Assembly (NCBI RefSeq): GCF_937890665.1
Contig: NZ_CALADU010000042.1
Location: forward strand, 1 to 7,310
Origin: an uncultured Subdoligranulum sp.
GTDB taxonomy: Bacteria; Bacillota_A; Clostridia; Oscillospirales; Ruminococcaceae
DNA length: 7,310 nucleotides
Reading direction: 5' to 3'
Below the pieces are notes generated by a model that had not been told where the DNA came from, ran no database searches, and worked only from the letters and a program-made list of their open reading frames with translations. The translations under genes were made by a program, and so were the position numbers. Below, one piece after another: positions 5,245 through 7,310 of this stretch. How positions within the stretch are numbered: position 1 is the stretch's first letter; each line of letters starts with the position of its first letter.

Positions 5245-6255
5245 GCGATGGATGCCCGCAAGCAGCGGATCCTAGAAGCTATTGTTGCCCTGTATGCCAG
5301 TGACGGCGAGCCGGTAGGCTCCGGTCTGCTGGCTAGCTACTTTGATATGGCACTGTCCAGTGCCACCCTGCGCAACGAGATGGCTGCCCTGACCAAGTTG
5401 GGACTGCTGGAACAGCCCCACACCAGCGCCGGGCGCGTGCCCAGTGCGCAGGGGTATCGCTACTACCTCGATCATCTCATCGACGCACCGGGCAGCACCC
5501 AACTGCCGGAAGCGGACCGGGAACACATCGACGCGCTGTTTGCGGGTATGGATGTGGAACCCGAGAAGCTGGCACCTGCTGCCGCCCGTTGCCTAGCCGA
5601 TTTGACCGAATGTGCTGCCGCGGTCACCACGCCGCAGGCGCCGGACCTTTGCATCGCCCACTTTGAGGTGGTGCAGGTCGGCCGCTACTCGGCGGCGGTG
5701 TTGGCCGTTACCAGTGCCGGCGGCGTCCGCACCCGCGTGGCGCGGGTGGACACCGGCTTGACCCGGGATGATGCCGCCAATCTGGCCCAGTTGCTGAACC
5801 GCGGGCTGACCTTTGTGGCCCCGCAGGATCTAAGCCCGATGCTCACCGCCAGTATGGTGCTGGCAGCCGGGGAGCGGCTGGCGCCCGTGGTTTTGGCCGC
5901 ACAGGCCTTGGTTACCACCGGGCCGCAGGCATGTTTGCAGGGCGCACAATATCTGGCCAAAATGCCCGATGTGCGAGAAAATCTCGGCACACTGCTAGAG
6001 ATCTTCTCGGACAACGAGGCGGCCACCGAGCTGCTTCGCCCTGACGGCGGCAAGATCACCGCTACGCTGGACAGCGATTTGGACCCGGCTATGCCGGGCG
6101 CCTGTATCGTCAGTAAGCGGTATCTGGCCGGCGGCGGTTTGACCGGTTCGGTAGCGTTGATCGGTTCCACCCGAATGGAGTACCGGCGCCTGCTGCCGAT
6201 CCTCGATTACTTCGCCACCAAGTTGGGACAGAGCATGGCCGGGCAGGGCCAATAA
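5242..6255 (+). CDS. hrcA: Heat-inducible transcription repressor HrcA
   Basis: The 337-residue product has the length and order of HrcA. The N-terminal winged helix contains RKQRILEAIVALYASDGEPVGS (6-27). The recognition helix SSATLRNEMAALTKLGLLEQ (39-58) follows, then the signature PHTSAGRVPSAQGYRYYLD (59-77). A GAF-like middle region follows, and the conserved end is CIVSKRYLAGGGLTGSVALIGSTRMEY (288-314) with the closing amphipathic helix. HrcA binds CIRCE as a dimer and represses class I heat-shock genes; the perfect CIRCE 36 bases upstream makes this gene autoregulated. The central part is Ala/Leu-rich and more divergent than the ends, and the usual IGPTRM reads IGSTRM here. I start at ATG 5242 because of ribosome binding site spacing; ATG 5233 would add three residues. 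grpE follows after 20 bases. Confidence 0.95.
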   Translation: MAMDARKQRILEAIVALYASDGEPVGSGLLASYFDMALSSATLRNEMAALTKLGLLEQPHTSAGRVPSAQGYRYYLDHLIDAPGSTQLPEADREHIDALFAGMDVEPEKLAPAAARCLADLTECAAAVTTPQAPDLCIAHFEVVQVGRYSAAVLAVTSAGGVRTRVARVDTGLTRDDAANLAQLLNRGLTFVAPQDLSPMLTASMVLAAGERLAPVVLAAQALVTTGPQACLQGAQYLAKMPDVRENLGTLLEIFSDNEAATELLRPDGGKITATLDSDLDPAMPGACIVSKRYLAGGGLTGSVALIGSTRMEYRRLLPILDYFATKLGQSMAGQGQ

Positions 6256-6275
6256 AAGGATAAGGAGGATCCGCA

Positions 6276-6878
6276 ATGAGCCACAAAACAGAAAACGAAA
6301 AAAAGACGGCGACCCAGCCTGAACAGGCTGCCGAGGCCCCCGAGACCGAAACCAAGACGGAAGCGGAACAGACTGCTGCGTCGGGGTGCAAGGCCGATAA
6401 AAAGGAGAAACATCATCACGAGCAAGCAGCGCTGCAAGCTAAGCTGGAAGCCAGCGAGAAGAAAAACGCCGAGCTGAAAGACCAACTGCTGCGCACCGCG
6501 GCCGAGTACGATAACTACCGCAAGCGTTCCCAGCGGGAGGCCGACCAGAAATTCAACGACGGTATTTCCCACGCGGTCACCCAGATTTTGGGAATCTTGG
6601 ATACGCTGGACATGGCTGCCAACGCCGTCTGCACCGACGAAAACTACAAGAAGGGCGTCATGATGACGCTGGATAAGGCGGCCAAAGCGCTGGAAAACCT
6701 GCACATCACCGAGATCGAGGCGCTGTCCAAGCCGTTTGACCCCAACTTCATGAACGCTGTGCAGCAGGTTCCCCCCGCCGAAGGGCAGGAGAGCGGCACT
6801 GTGGTGCAGGTGTTCCAGAAGGGCTACAAAATCGGCGATAAGATCATTCGCCACGCAACGGTAGTCGTTGCAGAATAA
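6276..6878 (+). CDS. grpE: GrpE nucleotide exchange factor of DnaK
   Basis: A 200-residue GrpE. Residues 1-50 are a charged, Glu/Lys/Ala-rich disordered tail with a HHH cluster at 46-48. Residues about 50-92 form the long dimerising coiled coil ending in the conserved LLRTAAEYDNYRKRSQREAD (71-90). Residues about 93-145 are the helical bundle (ILGILDTLDMAAN, 104-116). The C-terminal beta domain carries the DnaK-contacting wording PFDPNFMNAVQQVP (153-166) and GTVVQVFQKGYKIGDKIIRHA (174-194). In the cytoplasm the dimer opens the DnaK nucleotide pocket and releases ADP, resetting the Hsp70 cycle. AAGGAGG (6262-6268) lies 7 bases before the ATG, fixing the start. It follows hrcA by 20 bases without a terminator or new promoter, so it is in the CIRCE-controlled operon. 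Its partner dnaK begins 81 bases downstream. Confidence 0.96.
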   Translation: MSHKTENEKKTATQPEQAAEAPETETKTEAEQTAASGCKADKKEKHHHEQAALQAKLEASEKKNAELKDQLLRTAAEYDNYRKRSQREADQKFNDGISHAVTQILGILDTLDMAANAVCTDENYKKGVMMTLDKAAKALENLHITEIEALSKPFDPNFMNAVQQVPPAEGQESGTVVQVFQKGYKIGDKIIRHATVVVAE

Positions 6879-6883
6879 CGTAT

Positions 6884-6904
6884 GAATCGGGCAACACCCG
6901 TTTC
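6884..6904 (+). other. Small hairpin in the grpE-dnaK spacer
   Basis: CGGG-CAACA-CCCG (6888-6900) is a perfect 4-base-pair stem with a 5-base loop, extended by GAA/TTC (6884-6886 with 6902-6904) across one T-T mismatch. Only three T follow, so it is too weak to be a full terminator. It could be a partial terminator, an RNA processing or stability element, or chance. Confidence 0.3.
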
Positions 6905-6927
6905 AGATAAATACAACATTCACCACA

Positions 6928-7310
<383 letters not shown>

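Noticed and set aside
5685..6170. Minus-strand open frame (161 codons) opposite hrcA, Ser/Ala/Pro-rich
   Set aside because: Antisense to conserved HrcA, low-complexity composition, no start signal.
6207..6854. Minus-strand open frame (215 codons) opposite grpE, with hydrophobic stretches resembling membrane segments
   Set aside because: The hydrophobic look comes from reading the Glu/Lys-rich GrpE codons backwards. GrpE is well supported by motif and ribosome binding site.

Overview
The window looks like chromosomal DNA of a spore-forming, GC-rich member of the Clostridia (Firmicutes). An Oscillospiraceae/Ruminococcaceae-type gut bacterium is the best guess. The signs are a SpoVT homologue, an HrcA/CIRCE heat-shock operon in the order hrcA-grpE-dnaK, strong AGGAGG-type ribosome binding sites, sigma-A promoters close to consensus, and GC-rich genes separated by short AT-rich gaps. 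The taxonomic guess is inference from style, not from a marker gene.

Left part (1-2500, minus strand): a tight three-gene unit reads leftward from a good promoter (TTGCAC-17-TATACT). It holds a PPK2-family polyphosphate kinase, a GT4-type glycosyltransferase 2 bases downstream, and a GT2-type glycosyltransferase that overlaps the GT4 gene by ATGA and runs off the window. The two glycosyltransferases probably build a cell-surface or exported glycan. Why a polyphosphate:nucleotide kinase leads the unit is unclear.

Middle part (2500-5010): a NUDIX hydrolase gene (minus) ends in a strong intrinsic terminator just upstream of the ppk2 promoter. It is divergent from spoVT (plus), whose upstream region has a plausible forespore sigma-G-like promoter. 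spoVT converges on a MATE-family efflux transporter gene (minus) with only 4 bases between the stop codons and no visible terminator. The MATE promoter (TTGACA-17-TATACT) carries two small palindromes that could be operators.

Right part (5011-7310, plus strand): the class I heat-shock operon. A consensus promoter (TTGACA-16-TATAAT) is followed by a perfect CIRCE operator, then hrcA (repressor), grpE (nucleotide exchange factor) and the start of dnaK (Hsp70), which runs off the window. HrcA binding to CIRCE would repress the operon, and GrpE would serve the DnaK encoded next to it.

I found no RNA gene, insertion sequence, CRISPR array or prophage sequence. Most of the window is ordinary core genome. 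The items worth a second look are regulatory: the MATE operator candidates, the spoVT promoter, the grpE-dnaK spacer structures, and the unexpected ppk2-glycosyltransferase linkage.
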